Shown: positions 13,101 to 20,769 of the stretch, in pieces
Position numbering within the stretch: position 1 is the first letter of the stretch
Layout: every line of letters begins with the position of its first letter
Assembly: GCA_027596945.1 (NCBI GenBank)
Contig: JADGJH010000119.1
Location: 5,672-29,520 of the forward strand
Origin: Physocladia obscura
Lineage: Eukaryota; Chytridiomycota; Chytridiomycetes; Chytridiales; Chytriomycetaceae
DNA length: 23,849 nt
Reading direction: 5' to 3'
The notes under the pieces: generated by a model
What the model was told of the DNA's origin: nothing
What the model saw: the letters and a program-made list of their open reading frames with translations, nothing else
The model's database searches: none
Translations under genes and position numbers: made by a program

Positions 13101-15015
13101 TTGCACCACGAAATTCGAAGGAATTCAGACTAGAATTAAAAGCTGTTAATGTTGCAGAGGCTGGAGAGGTTGAGTCAACTCTCAATTGTCAGGACACAAT
13201 TACTTTCACTAGTCAAGTTTCATACTTGAGTAATCTTGACATTAAATTGAATGGCACATACATTGATGTGAGCATTTTCCAAAAAAATACGAAAAAAAAA
13301 CGTTGCTATTAATATTCTTATTTTTTTTTGGTTGTTATTGTAAAACAGGAACCTGATCGTATGGATTTTTCTCAGCCGATAAATTTCGGTCCAGTTAGAA
13401 GATTATTCCAAGGTTCCGCAGCTATTGAATTCAGAAATCCAGTCCGACGAGCGTTAAAGTATAAAGTTACGATCGAAAAAGATTACTGTGATATTTTCTT
13501 TTTTGAGCGAGAAAAGGATATATTTTCTGGAATCGCAAAACCAAGAGCCAATATATCAATACCTGTTCTATTTCAACCTAAACTTGGCACCGACTATTTG
13601 GCATCGTGCCTTCTTGAAACAGATGAGCGAAATTTTTCAATAATATTGATTGGACAAGGAGTGAATCCATCAATTATGCTAAGCACAGAAGATGTTAATT
13701 TTGGAATAATTGGAGTTGGTGCAGCTGAATTTCAAATTGTGAAAATCACGAACAACTCAAAAGTCGAAATTACATTCAAAGTAAATATTTCAAAATCAAT
13801 TTTTACAATTGACAAAAGTTCTGAAGAGTTGAGTTATTGTTTTTTGTCAAAGTTTTATTTTATTTACGTAATCGCTTTTATTTATAGCGAAATTAAACTT
13901 GAACCAGGCCGAGAACACAATTTAAAAATAATATGTTCTCCAACCGAGCATGGAATATACTATAAAGAAACAATTGAAATCATAAATCTTGACATCCCGC
14001 CAGCTCAAAAAAAAGTTGCGCCGTTCGCATTCCTGAAAGTTGAGGCCATAGGTGGTACTTGCGCATTCAATTTCACACCAATAGAAGAAAACGAAGATCC
14101 AGATGAAAACGAAGAAGGAATTCAAAAAACACCTTCAATATTTGTAAATTTCACAAAAATCATCCAAGGACAACGTGTGCGAAAATATTTTGAAGTTGAA
14201 AATTGTGGAGACACAATGATTGATCTTGCAATATCAGATGTGGATGGACATGAAGCAAAAGATGATTTGGAAATGTTTTCCGAAAAAACATCCTTTACGT
14301 TTTCTCCAACTACGATTTTAATCAAGCCGCATATGAAACAAAAATTTTCTGTCATTGCAAAAGGGCTGAAAGTAGGAGAAGATATTCATTTTGTACATAT
14401 TCGGACTCGGACTCACATGGAGGCACGAATAATTCCAATTAAAATCAAAACCAAGATTTTGTCTCCTGAATCACAACTTGGCGAAAGTTTGAAAGTATTT
14501 TCGCGAGCTGATAATTCTATTGATGTCGTTTTGATGACTAAAACGCCTGACGAGTCAGCGTCAAACCCAGATCTCGAACTTTGGAAGATTTTTATTCCTG
14601 TGGTCAGAGTCAGTCTGGAGATGCCATCAGAAGAATTAAAATGTATTGCGTGCGTTGAGGTGAAATTAGTAGTGGTTTTCTTTTCTTTATTTACGAAGTC
14701 ATTTTCTTTGCAATATAGCCAAATACCAATCTTCCAGACATTAGCTCCTTCGTTATTCGACCACCCGCACTTCCTAAAGAAATTGCGCAACGAGTAAAGA
14801 AATGGTATGCGGGAAGAACGTCGATGGCATTAGATGAAGCAAATGTAAGTACTTGATTAAATCTCACTATTGTTTCTGACTTTTTTAAAACCCAGAAACT
14901 TACACCAAAGACTAGTCAGCGAAGACAAGAGGCTTTGGAATGGGTGCGACCTGTAGAGAAGCAAGTTTGGCTGGAAAAAAAACCGGGTGTGTCACGGCCA
15001 GAACGCAGGATATAA
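73..15015 (+). CDS. Giant multi-exon ASH/HYDIN-like axonemal protein (5'-partial, 26 exons)
   Basis: Exons: 73-239, 286-420, 469-696, 775-861, 914-1171, 1229-1492, 1592-2232, 2304-2465, 2518-2627, 2680-4726, 4771-5824, 5874-6336, 6386-7205, 7261-7930, 7983-8069, 8117-9990, 10056-11596, 11655-11764, 11860-12012, 12086-12299, 12361-13038, 13080-13267, 13349-13827, 13888-14659, 14719-14844, 14896-15015. Every junction is GT-AG and phases match throughout; after the 2-nt partial codon the sum is 4,482 codons including TAA. The protein repeats the ASH/MSP-like pattern 'DFG-x(6-10)-beta-strand-N-x-G' about 20 times, as in HYDIN, CFAP47, CFAP65 and DLEC1, which act in the ciliary central apparatus or axoneme. 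An axonemal structural role is therefore likely. The helical N-terminus and Gly-Phe/Tyr repeats do not match HYDIN as I know it, so no symbol is given. The start codon is upstream; the window opens in an intron ending at 72. No in-frame stop or frameshift was found, so the gene looks intact. Confidence 0.85.
1229..2627 (+). other. Pro/Gly-rich linker with scattered GF/GY motifs
   Basis: Exons 6 to 9 encode a low-complexity stretch rich in Pro, Gly, Ser and basic residues. It carries motifs such as HPGFFANN, PTGFGFVKR, PPAGFLSI and LPFGFTFNK, which look like degenerate forerunners of the clearer repeats downstream. An acidic patch (NDLDDDEAN) lies near 2147-2170. The segment from about 2310 to 2620 (FTIYSPVLFDIIQPGSSYLQQILCQ in shorter pieces) looks like one beta-rich domain. 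Probably flexible or extended; no enzymatic motif is visible. Confidence 0.45.
2805..3140 (+). repeat. Protein-level tandem Gly-Phe/Tyr repeats (AGFTSxxxxYF type)
   Basis: Five consecutive units in exon 10 share the pattern [AP][AGS][GA]-[FYM]-[TD]-x(3-4)-x-[FY]-[FY]: AAGFTSNEDPYFAP, AAYTSDMIPYYGK, PAGMTTDGIRFYHTDG, IGGYDNSGQPFYIPKG and PSGFTSDGISFFDV. They begin near 2820, 2882, 2945, 3021 and 3083, a period of 21 to 25 residues. The DNA copies have diverged, so the repeat is old and selected at protein level. The pattern suggests a short beta-hairpin or binding element. I cannot name the family with certainty. Confidence 0.6.
3268..3402 (+). other. Short predicted coiled coil in the giant protein
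   Basis: About 45 residues between the Gly-Phe/Tyr repeats and the first ASH block show heptad-like hydrophobic spacing and many charged residues (KQLLHDLLMNLKATQAEINK followed by TLKADRTHITGTIRRLKDV). It is followed by an acidic stretch (DDDEEILEPDD) near 3423-3460. It may act as a spacer or dimer contact. Confidence 0.5.
3480..8520 (+). other. First ASH (Ig-like) domain block
   Basis: Exons 10 to 16 carry successive beta-sandwich units, each opened by a DFG-like motif and followed by an Asn-rich strand. Examples: SSIDAGWMLPE (about 3845), VDFGICNP (4428), LLDFGRVE (about 5680), IDFGSSVAF (6078), VDFGTQKEG (6427), FDFGITAVEF (7027), VDFGSVKLGS (7427), LDFKTTYIN (about 7760) and INFGISAVD (8159). 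Many close with a Pro-containing turn such as FRPP or FMPT and a final strand ending in G-x-G. This is the known pattern of ASH/MSP-like domains of HYDIN and related cilium proteins. Confidence 0.75.
8521..9960 (+). other. Ser/Thr- and Lys-rich disordered linker with coiled-coil segments
   Basis: Most of the 1.9-kb exon 16 is not ASH. It contains helical charged segments (KKKDLQMLQKAEAVIQEKLS near 8821; MATLESELEVLTTVLKTVNS near 9101) and long Ser/Thr/Asn-rich stretches. A short repeat, QTPKSR-TSGFT-QTPKSR, occurs at about 9277-9330. Ser/Thr-Pro sites may be phosphorylated. The stretch joins the two ASH blocks and probably acts as a hinge. It is one continuous open frame with no stop, so it is real coding sequence. 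Confidence 0.65.
10056..14640 (+). other. Second ASH (Ig-like) domain block
   Basis: Exons 17 to 24 resume the ASH pattern: VDFGLVSKNK (10339), FDWGVTIVG (10687), KDVSVGRVLVGE (about 11350), IDFGVTGKG (11951), VSFGEVMLGE (12399), VDFGEVGYEF (12909), INFGPVRRLF (13379), VNFGIIGVG (13694) and VNFTKIIQGQ (about 14144). A basic patch (GGKKKPAQKIKRK) sits near 11512-11550. Short exons 11655-11764, 11860-12012 and 13080-13267 are needed to keep the frame, and each contributes ASH-like text. The unit near 13800 is split by a 60-nt intron. Confidence 0.72.
14719..15015 (+). other. Basic C-terminal tail of the giant protein
   Basis: The last two exons (14719-14844 and 14896-15015) encode about 81 residues, rich in Arg, Lys and Pro, with IRPPALPKEIAQRVKKW and a terminal KPGVSRPERRI before TAA at 15013-15015. 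There is no ASH signature. The frame enters through a clear polypyrimidine/AG acceptor at 14895. A charged tail could contact microtubules or partners, but that is a guess. Confidence 0.65.
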
Positions 15016-15089
15016 GTTTTTTGATTTGTTTGTTTAAAAGTAAGAGATGGAGATTGTCATGTTTTCAAAATCAGATCAGAGCAGTTTAT

Positions 15090-15257
15090 TTATAGGAGAC
15101 AACTCAAGTAATGTGTCTGATTAGATTCTTCAAAATCCAACTCTGTTTGGCCACGAAATGCTGAAATTCCAGTCCAATTTGCAATAAGCTTTGCAGCTTG
15201 TTGTTGTTGGCCTGAATATAAATTCAACCAATTGATTGAAATTGCTGTGCCACAAAG
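15090..15257 (-). other. Possible terminal exon or relic of a convergent gene
   Basis: A minus-strand open frame of 55 codons ends in TAA at 15092-15090. It reads with protein-like composition (INWLNLYSGQQQQAAKLIA, then NWTGISAFRGQTELDFEES). AATAAA on the minus strand overlaps the stop (plus 15085-15090), and a CACAG acceptor-like site lies near its 5' end. A second minus-strand open frame of 66 codons lies upstream at 15311-15511. I recognise no family. It may be a relic whose 5' part was separated by the copia insertion, or chance. Confidence 0.2.
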
Positions 15258-15289
15258 TCACAAATTCTCATCAATGATATAGTATTACA

Positions 15290-15305
15290 AATAAATGCAA
15301 ATAAA
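15290..15305 (+). promoter_or_regulatory. Candidate polyadenylation hexamers for the giant gene
   Basis: Two AATAAA hexamers at 15290-15295 and 15300-15305 lie about 275 nt after the stop codon. Their position suits a 3' UTR end, but the hexamer is common by chance in AT-rich DNA. Confidence 0.25.
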
Positions 15306-15611
15306 CAAAGTCAAGCCATAATTGCAGAAAATATTTGAATATTTATAACAGGGAAGAAAGCTGGCATTGAAATGGCATTAAACTCAATTAGAGGCAGTAT
15401 TACACGTGTTAAATTCCTATTTGTACATAAGTGTTTTAGAGATAATAGATTTATGTTTTTATGATTCTTTCCGAAAAGGAAACTAATGGTTTTATGTATT
15501 TTCCAATTGTCTTAATAGCCCCTCAGCTTACTTGAACACCTGGTATCTTTAAAAAAAAACATAAAAAAAAGAAAGAAAGAAAAAATCTCTATATTGATTG
15601 GTCACCTGGTA

Positions 15612-15616
15612 TCTTA
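15612..15616. repeat. Target-site duplication TCTTA (left copy)
   Basis: TCTTA directly precedes the left LTR and recurs directly after the right LTR at 22119-22123, the 5-bp duplication expected of copia integration. Confidence 0.8.
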
Positions 15617-15906
15617 TATTGTAATTTTATAATATTTAAACCGTTTTTTTATGTAAAATAAAATCCCTTTTATAGTTTTTCCTAATCAACATAAAAGCCC
15701 TAAGACAACTCCACCCAAAAATCTCAAAAAGAGTGATATGAAAGATATTGTGAAATCAAAATGAAAATGAGTGATAATAAAAAGGGAAAATTGTGTGAAC
15801 TAGATTAAATGAATTGTTGATGATGAATAAAGGGGATTTTTGTGAATAATTTGAGAGGCAGACCAAAACAACAAAAAAGAAATTATTTAACATGAAAAAT
15901 GTAACA
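15617..15906 (-). repeat. 3' LTR of the copia element
   Basis: This 290-nt repeat matches 21837-22118 along its length (shared blocks include CTAATCAACATAAAA and GACAACTCCACCCAAAAATC). In element sense it starts TGTTAC. Hand alignment gives roughly 10% divergence plus small indels, so the insertion is old. Confidence 0.9.
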
Positions 15907-15924
15907 CTCCCCCAGTTTGGGCGC
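15907..15924 (-). promoter_or_regulatory. Copia polypurine tract (plus-strand primer site)
   Basis: In element sense the sequence next to the 3' LTR reads AACTGGGGGAG followed by TGTTA. This is the usual arrangement of a polypurine tract before a copia 3' LTR, where plus-strand DNA synthesis starts. Confidence 0.75.
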
Positions 15925-15928
15925 AAAG

Positions 15929-16703
15929 TTAGATTTTGTGTACTAAGTGTGAAGTGTGTTGAATAAATTTGTTTCTTGGTAAATGCTTGGTGAAGATGTC
16001 TGCAATCATTGAGTTGATGTATGTGTATACTTTTGGGGTTGACTTGTTTGCAAATGTAACAATATTTGATGTCCATGTGCTTGAGCATTGATGGGATTTG
16101 TTGTTCTTTGAAATTGCTATGGTGCCTTGGTTGTCTGCATATACACTGGTTGGGGCATTTTGGGTGAAGCCAAGTTCATTGAGGAGCTGACGTAGCCAGA
16201 CTGTTTCAGTTGTGGCATGATATGTGGCATTCCATTTCACTATCATAGAGGAAGTGGCAATTGTTGATTGAAGTTTTGATCATGCTGATATGGGGCATTA
16301 GTGATCAAAAATACATATCCTGATGTTGAGTTTCTTGTGTCAATATTGTCAGCCCAGTCAAAATCAGTGTAGCCATGCAGAGTTGTTGTGTCTGGTGAGT
16401 TTCCATTGAAGAAAATCCCATGGCTGTGTTGTAGTTAGATATTTGAGAAGACAAATTCCAATGTTCCAGTGTCTGACTTGTTGAGCAGATATGTAGCAAG
16501 ATAGTGCACCAAGAGCATATAGAATGTCTGGGCGAGTCCAGACAGCCAGGTACATTATTGAGCTGATAAGTCTGCAGTACAAATTTAATCCTTCATTGAG
16601 AGGGGTTCTGAGTCCTTAATGTGACATATCAGCTTTGATGTTGGTGCTGTCCATCATAAGGGTGGATGCAGCAGAGCAAGGTTTTGATTTATTAAAACCA
16701 GTT
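15929..16703 (-). pseudogene. Copia pol remnant: end of RT and RNase H
   Basis: Read on the minus strand, this gives the RT-RNase H connection (YCRLISSIMYLAVWTRPDIL), then HGYTDFDWADNIDTRNSTSG, then VYADNQGTIAISKNNKSHQ, and finally MIADIFTKHLPR. These are the ordered hallmarks of copia RNase H: the YxDxDWA start, ADNQ and the ADIFTKxL end. The text jumps frame near 16090 and 16040 and has a stop near 16265, so it is broken. It continues upstream in element sense at 20770, across the nested DIRS-like insertion. Confidence 0.9.
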
Positions 16704-16790
16704 CAACAAGGCAAGGAAGCTTGTCAAGATTAAAAATTTTGTTTATCTTTTCCTCTTTAAAGACCCACATCTAGTGCCGTTGTTCCCCCA

Positions 16791-17990
16791 ATGGTTCTTG
16801 CTGATTACCTCCTGTGCCCAATCTGCAAGGACATGGAGCTGTATAGAAGCACTGCCAAGGCCAGCCACTTGCTGGTCTCACTCAGTTGCTGCCCCTCCGC
16901 TGACAACCTCAGCACTCGGACCAACGCCCTCAACAACATCTCAGAGATTAACTGGGAATATGTGCTTGCTGTAATCAGTGAGCATATTTCCCATCTGGAA
17001 GACTGCGTGCACCTGCAAGTCCTCCAGCAGCAGCAGCAGCAGCAGTAGCAGCAACAAACCCAACTACAGCAGCTACAACAGCCAGCATAAACCACCCAAC
17101 CAGATGTGTCAGCCATTGTGTCTGCTGTCCTTGCCACAGTCATGCCAGTCTTTGCATCCAGGACAGCCCCCGAGGCTGCGTCTACTCCGCCCCCGCCTCC
17201 TGCTCCTGCTCCTACAGTGCCAAGGTTCCCAACTCACCTGCAAGGTAAAAGTGTTGCCTGCATCTTCCCCCTTGTCCCTGCCCAAATTGTTCACAAGATC
17301 CTCCTCCTTACATTCTCCCTTAGTGACTTATATCACTTGTATATGGTTGTTGGAGAAGAGTGCCAGCCTGGTGGGTTAATGCTGGGCAACAACAGAATTT
17401 TTCGCAAAAAAGACAGAAAGAATATGGCGCTCACAAAAATCAGATCACCAATGAGACTGTTCCGCGCCCTTTAAATATGGTGGGCAATATGTTGTGCAAG
17501 TTATGAGTTTACCTACGGAGTTGGAATGCCATTCACTCTCATTGCAGTTTGGGCCTCTTACTTTGACAAGATCTGCCAGTGGATTGGGACAGGAGTGCCG
17601 TCAGACTACCAGTTTGGGGCTGTCAAAGAATACACCTTTGCAGTCCTCCAGCCCACCCTTGATGACCTCGATTTCAATTTTGGACAGTTCCAAGCGCAAC
17701 TTCAGTCTTCACTAATTCAAGGCCGAATCAATTTGCTGTCCCCATCCAAGAGACCTTTGACCTTGGGAAACAGAGGAGGCGGCAATGCTGTTTGCTACAA
17801 CTAGAACGCAGGTTGACCATGCTGCGACAATCCATGCAAGTTTGCCCATGTCTGTCAGGTCTGTGGCAAGGACCAAAAGTCACAGAACCACCATCCTGCT
17901 GTCCCACAAGGGGCAGCGGCAAGTGGCTGAGCTCCAATGCACGCAGCTGGAACCCACCTACATTTCCCCCCACTCCTCCCCCAGCTGTGT
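16791..17990 (+). pseudogene. DIRS-like Gag with CCCH zinc finger
   Basis: One frame, interrupted by stops, runs from ATG at 16791. It begins MVLADYLLCPICKDMELYRS, passes through a Gln-rich stretch (17025-17090) and a Pro/Ala-rich stretch (STPPPPPAPAPT), and reaches a helical region (QPTLDDLDFNFGQFQAQLQS). It ends with a finger at 17793-17890 whose key residues are C-Y-N, then P-C-C-D-N-P-C-K-F-A-H-V-C-Q-V-C-G. The C-x5-C-K-F-A-H-V-C style resembles CCCH fingers in Gag-like proteins of this element group. Stops at 17046 (TAG), near 17091 and 17472, and two inside the finger make it non-functional. Confidence 0.75.
17025..17057 (+). repeat. CAG microsatellite coding polyglutamine in the Gag pseudogene
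   Basis: Seven CAG triplets at 17025-17045 are followed by TAG (17046-17048), CAG, CAA and CAA. The TAG is one C-to-T change from CAG and ends the open frame inside the glutamine tract. Confidence 0.85.
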
Positions 17991-18039
17991 TGGTTAACAA
18001 AATAAAGTCTGTTAACCTTAATACCCTTCCTGCATGTCC

Positions 18040-19640
18040 TAACACTTTGCTCAACAAACCCATCTCAACTGGTCCACCATCAACTGCCTTCCATTTGGTG
18101 ACCCCAACCTTCAACCTGCCTGCTCACCTCTGAATCTTTCTGCCTGGTCCCACTGCTTCAAAAACTATCCTGACCAGCAACTTATTACTGACTTCCTCGA
18201 TGCCATAAAATACAGCGTTGACATTGGTTTCAAACACCCTCGCTCCCTCCTGCTTGGTGCCAATGCCCCTTCTGCTTTCAAGCTCTCCAGCAATATTAGC
18301 TCCATCATCCAGAAGGAAATAACCTGGGGTCGCACTTGTGGTCCATTCCTGGCCCCTCCTTTCCCTCACTTCCAATCTTCACCCTCAGGCTCAGCCCCCA
18401 AGTCCTCTGATTGCTGCCACCAAACTCATAATCTTTCCTGGCCCCACAATGGCTCTTCAGTAAATGACAGGATCCCAGACTTGAGAGCTGAACTACAATA
18501 TGAACACTTCGACAATGCCGTCGCAGCCATACTCAAAGCCAGCCCTGTATGCCTACTGTCTAAAGCCGATCTTTTGGATGCTTTCAGACATATCCTTGTT
18601 CACATGGAAGACTGAGAGTTACTGGAATTCGAGTGGAACAGCCTGTACTTCTATCAAGTGTTCCTCTCCTTTGGCCTCCACTCTGCTCTCTTCCTCTACA
18701 ATATCTTTGCCAAGCTTCTACACTGGGCCTGCAAATCAGCTGGCATCCAGGTGATGTTTCATTACCTCAATGACTTCTTGTTTGTAGAACTGGCCAATTC
18801 CTGCCCTTTGGCCCTTCTCACTTTAGAATCAGTTGCCACAGATCTGGGTTTTTGCACTAATGACAAGAAACGAGAGTCAGCTACCACGTGGCTCCTGTTC
18901 TTGGGTATCTTATTGGACTCCACCTTAATGACAGCTTCCCTTCCAGCTAATAAACTCCACTGTTCTTGCACATTAGTCACCACTATGATGGACCGCCGAA
19001 CGTGTACTTAGCAAGAACTTCTGAGGCTGATTGGCCTCCTCAGTTACACTTGCAAAGTTCTCCCTGCTGGATGTCCCTTCCTCCAACGCTTTATCAAAAC
19101 AGCTTACTCAGTAAAGCGGCTCCACCACTGAGTCACACTCACTGGACCTGTCCAAGAGGACTTAGCCTGGTGGGCTCACTTCCTGCCGCAATGGAATGGC
19201 GTCAGTCTAATCTCCTGGTCCCCCTGGACCAACAGCTTGGACCTCAACCTCTGGACCAACAGCTCTGGCTCTCTGGGCTACAGTGTATATTTTCAAGGTA
19301 ATTGGATTAGCCAGTCTTGGAACTCTGCTTGGCATTCCATTAAAAAACCCAAGTTGTTTGATATTCAATGGGCCAAGTTCTTCGCCATGGTGATGGCTGC
19401 AGCAACCTTTGGTCCCCACTGGAGGTTTCTAAGGATCCAGATTTTCTGCAACAACAACACCATCTATCACTGGATTAACAGTGCCCCATGTTGCCTCTCC
19501 TTCCCATTAACACCTGCTCTGCCTCCTTTCTCTTCTTTCTGCAACCCATTCCTTCCTCATCTGCTCTGAATGGATCTCAACCCATGCTAACTCTGTTGCT
19601 GATGCCCTCTCATGTTTCAATATGCAGCGATTCAGGCAGC
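18040..19640 (+). pseudogene. DIRS-like reverse transcriptase and RNase H
   Basis: A nearly continuous frame reads NLSAWSHCFKNYPDQQLITD, PFLAPPFPHFQSSPSGSAPK, GSSVNDRIP, KADLLDAFRHILV, FGLHSALFLYNIFAKLLHW, then HYLNDFLFVE at the catalytic site (18760-18789). Next come LLFLGILLDS and LLRLIGLLSYTCKVLP (connection), and the RNase H text LWTNSSGSLGY, FAMVMAAATFGPHWR and FCNNNTIYHWI. This order is typical of DIRS-type RT-RNase H. Stops lie at 18613 (TGA), 19009 (TAG) and near 19130, and a frame break occurs near 19490. The catalytic box reads YLND where family members have YLDD, and both RNase H Asp positions read Asn, so the enzyme is dead. Confidence 0.88.
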
Positions 19641-19699
19641 TTGCACCTGAGGCCTCCCTCAGCCCAACCCTGCCTGGTACATTTCCCACTGGCATCTTC

Positions 19700-20605
19700 C
19701 GCGAGATGTGGCATATTACCTCTTCCACAGAATTGCAGCTTCAACCTGCCGCAACTACAGTTCTGCTCAACAGCAATTCTTGGACTTCTGCCACGCTTGC
19801 CAACTACTCTGCAACCCCCACTTAGCAACCAAAATCACTCTCTGCAGCTGTTCAGCTGCTCTCGCACAACAGGTCAACCCCAAAACCATCAAACAATACC
19901 TTTCTGCAGCAGCCTCCCTCCACCTCAACAAAGGATATCCCAGCGTCTTTGTCTCTGGACCCCCACTTCTCCACTGTGTTCTTCAAAGCATTTCACGTGC
20001 CCATTGCCACCTCAACGCAAAACCATGCCTCCTTATCTCCTACAATATTCTCTCTCAGCTTATCCCCCTCCTCAACTCCAGTGACCCAGACTCAGCAGTC
20101 ATTGCTGCCACCTGGACCACAGCCTTCTTTGCCCTCCTTTGTTCTGGAGAATTCACCTTCAACAGCTACACACCCTTTGACCCCACCTGGCAGATTTCCC
20201 ATGGAGCCATCCACTTCTTCCTGGCTACTGGCAAGCTGTGCTTTGTCAAGCTTACCATACCAAGCTCCAAGACCAATCTCTTCCACAAAGGGGTCACCCT
20301 CACTATTGGACTTGCCACTGACCCAGCCTGTTGTGCTGTGCATCTCCTCTTCAAGCTCTTCACCAGCTTCCCCATGGCACCAAATGTCCCCCTCTTTTCA
20401 CTCCCTTCTGGTCGTCCCTTCTCGCGCAACTTCCTCATCAACTTGATCTGTTTGCTTCTACCTGCCATTGGAAAAAACTCCAACCACTATGCGGGACAGC
20501 TTTCACATTGGGGGTGCAACTGCAGTAGCAAATCTGGGATACACTGAATACAAAATTCAAGTGCTGGGACGATGTGCGTCTGACGCATACCTGGCTTACC
20601 TCTGA
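19700..20605 (+). pseudogene. DIRS-like tyrosine recombinase
   Basis: The frame opening at 19708 reads STCRNYSSAQQQFLDFCHAC, VNPKTIKQYLSAAASLHL, TAFFALLCSGEFT, SSKTNLFHKGVTLTIG and FSLPSGRPFSRNFLI. After a 2-nt deletion near 20494 it continues in another frame as SFHIGGATAVANLGYTEY and LGRCASDAYLAYL, then TGA at 20603-20605. These are the core-binding and catalytic blocks of DIRS/Ngaro-type tyrosine recombinases. The first Arg (normally RSGEF) is Cys, the H-x-x-R block is broken by the deletion and by Arg-to-His, and only the terminal Tyr is left. In a live element this enzyme integrates circular DNA. Confidence 0.85.
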
Positions 20606-20769
20606 CTGGATATCAAACAACATGCTAGCCTGGCAGCCAGGCTGAGCTCTCCTCTCTCTCAGTCCCTGGTTGGACACACCTCGCAAGCTCAGTTGGGTGT
20701 CTTGGCAACATCCCTGTCTGCCTGTGTTTTGCCCAACCTTATTCCTTGAACAATTTGACCCAGCCTGTT
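20606..20769 (+). other. 3' terminal region of the DIRS-like element
   Basis: Non-coding sequence between the recombinase stop and the copia junction. Members of this group carry terminal or split repeats here. By eye I find only weak similarity between this end and the left end at 16704, so no repeat structure is claimed. Confidence 0.45.

Larger units (their letters stand above)
15016..15616. other. Intergenic 3' region between the giant gene and the retroelement
   Basis: AT-rich with A- and T-runs, including a GAAA-type microsatellite near 15570-15590. A 13-bp direct repeat (CACCTGGTATCTT) occurs at 15537-15549 and 15603-15615; the second copy overlaps the copia target site. Apart from possible polyadenylation hexamers and weak minus-strand open frames, I see no gene here. 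Confidence 0.6.
16704..20769 (+). mobile_element. DIRS-like tyrosine-recombinase retrotransposon nested in copia pol
   Basis: The 4.07-kb insert carries, in order, a Gag-like region with a CCCH finger, reverse transcriptase, RNase H and a tyrosine recombinase, the gene order of DIRS-group elements. It sits in the copia pol frame at a GTT present at both junctions (16701-16703 and 20767-20769). Removing it with one GTT leaves copia codons in frame, so the borders are precise and there is no longer target duplication, as expected for recombinase-mediated integration. It is richer in GC than the host gene and strongly CpG-depleted. I could not find convincing inverted terminal or split direct repeats by eye, so the DIRS subgroup (DIRS1, PAT or Ngaro type) is open. 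Confidence 0.87.

Noticed and set aside
73..15015. Calling the gene HYDIN outright
   Set aside because: The ASH array fits, but the N-terminal helical part and Gly-Phe/Tyr repeats do not match HYDIN as I know it, and no adenylate-kinase-like part is visible, so orthology cannot be settled from this window.
16805..17143. Cys-rich minus-strand ORF of 112 residues
   Set aside because: It is the complement of the CAG repeat and surrounding Gag sequence (CTG read as Cys codons), so it is a shadow of the DIRS-like Gag.
19488..20084. Pro/Ser/Leu-rich plus-strand ORF of 198 residues
   Set aside because: It overlaps the RNase H end and the recombinase in another frame; the recombinase frame carries the recognisable motifs.
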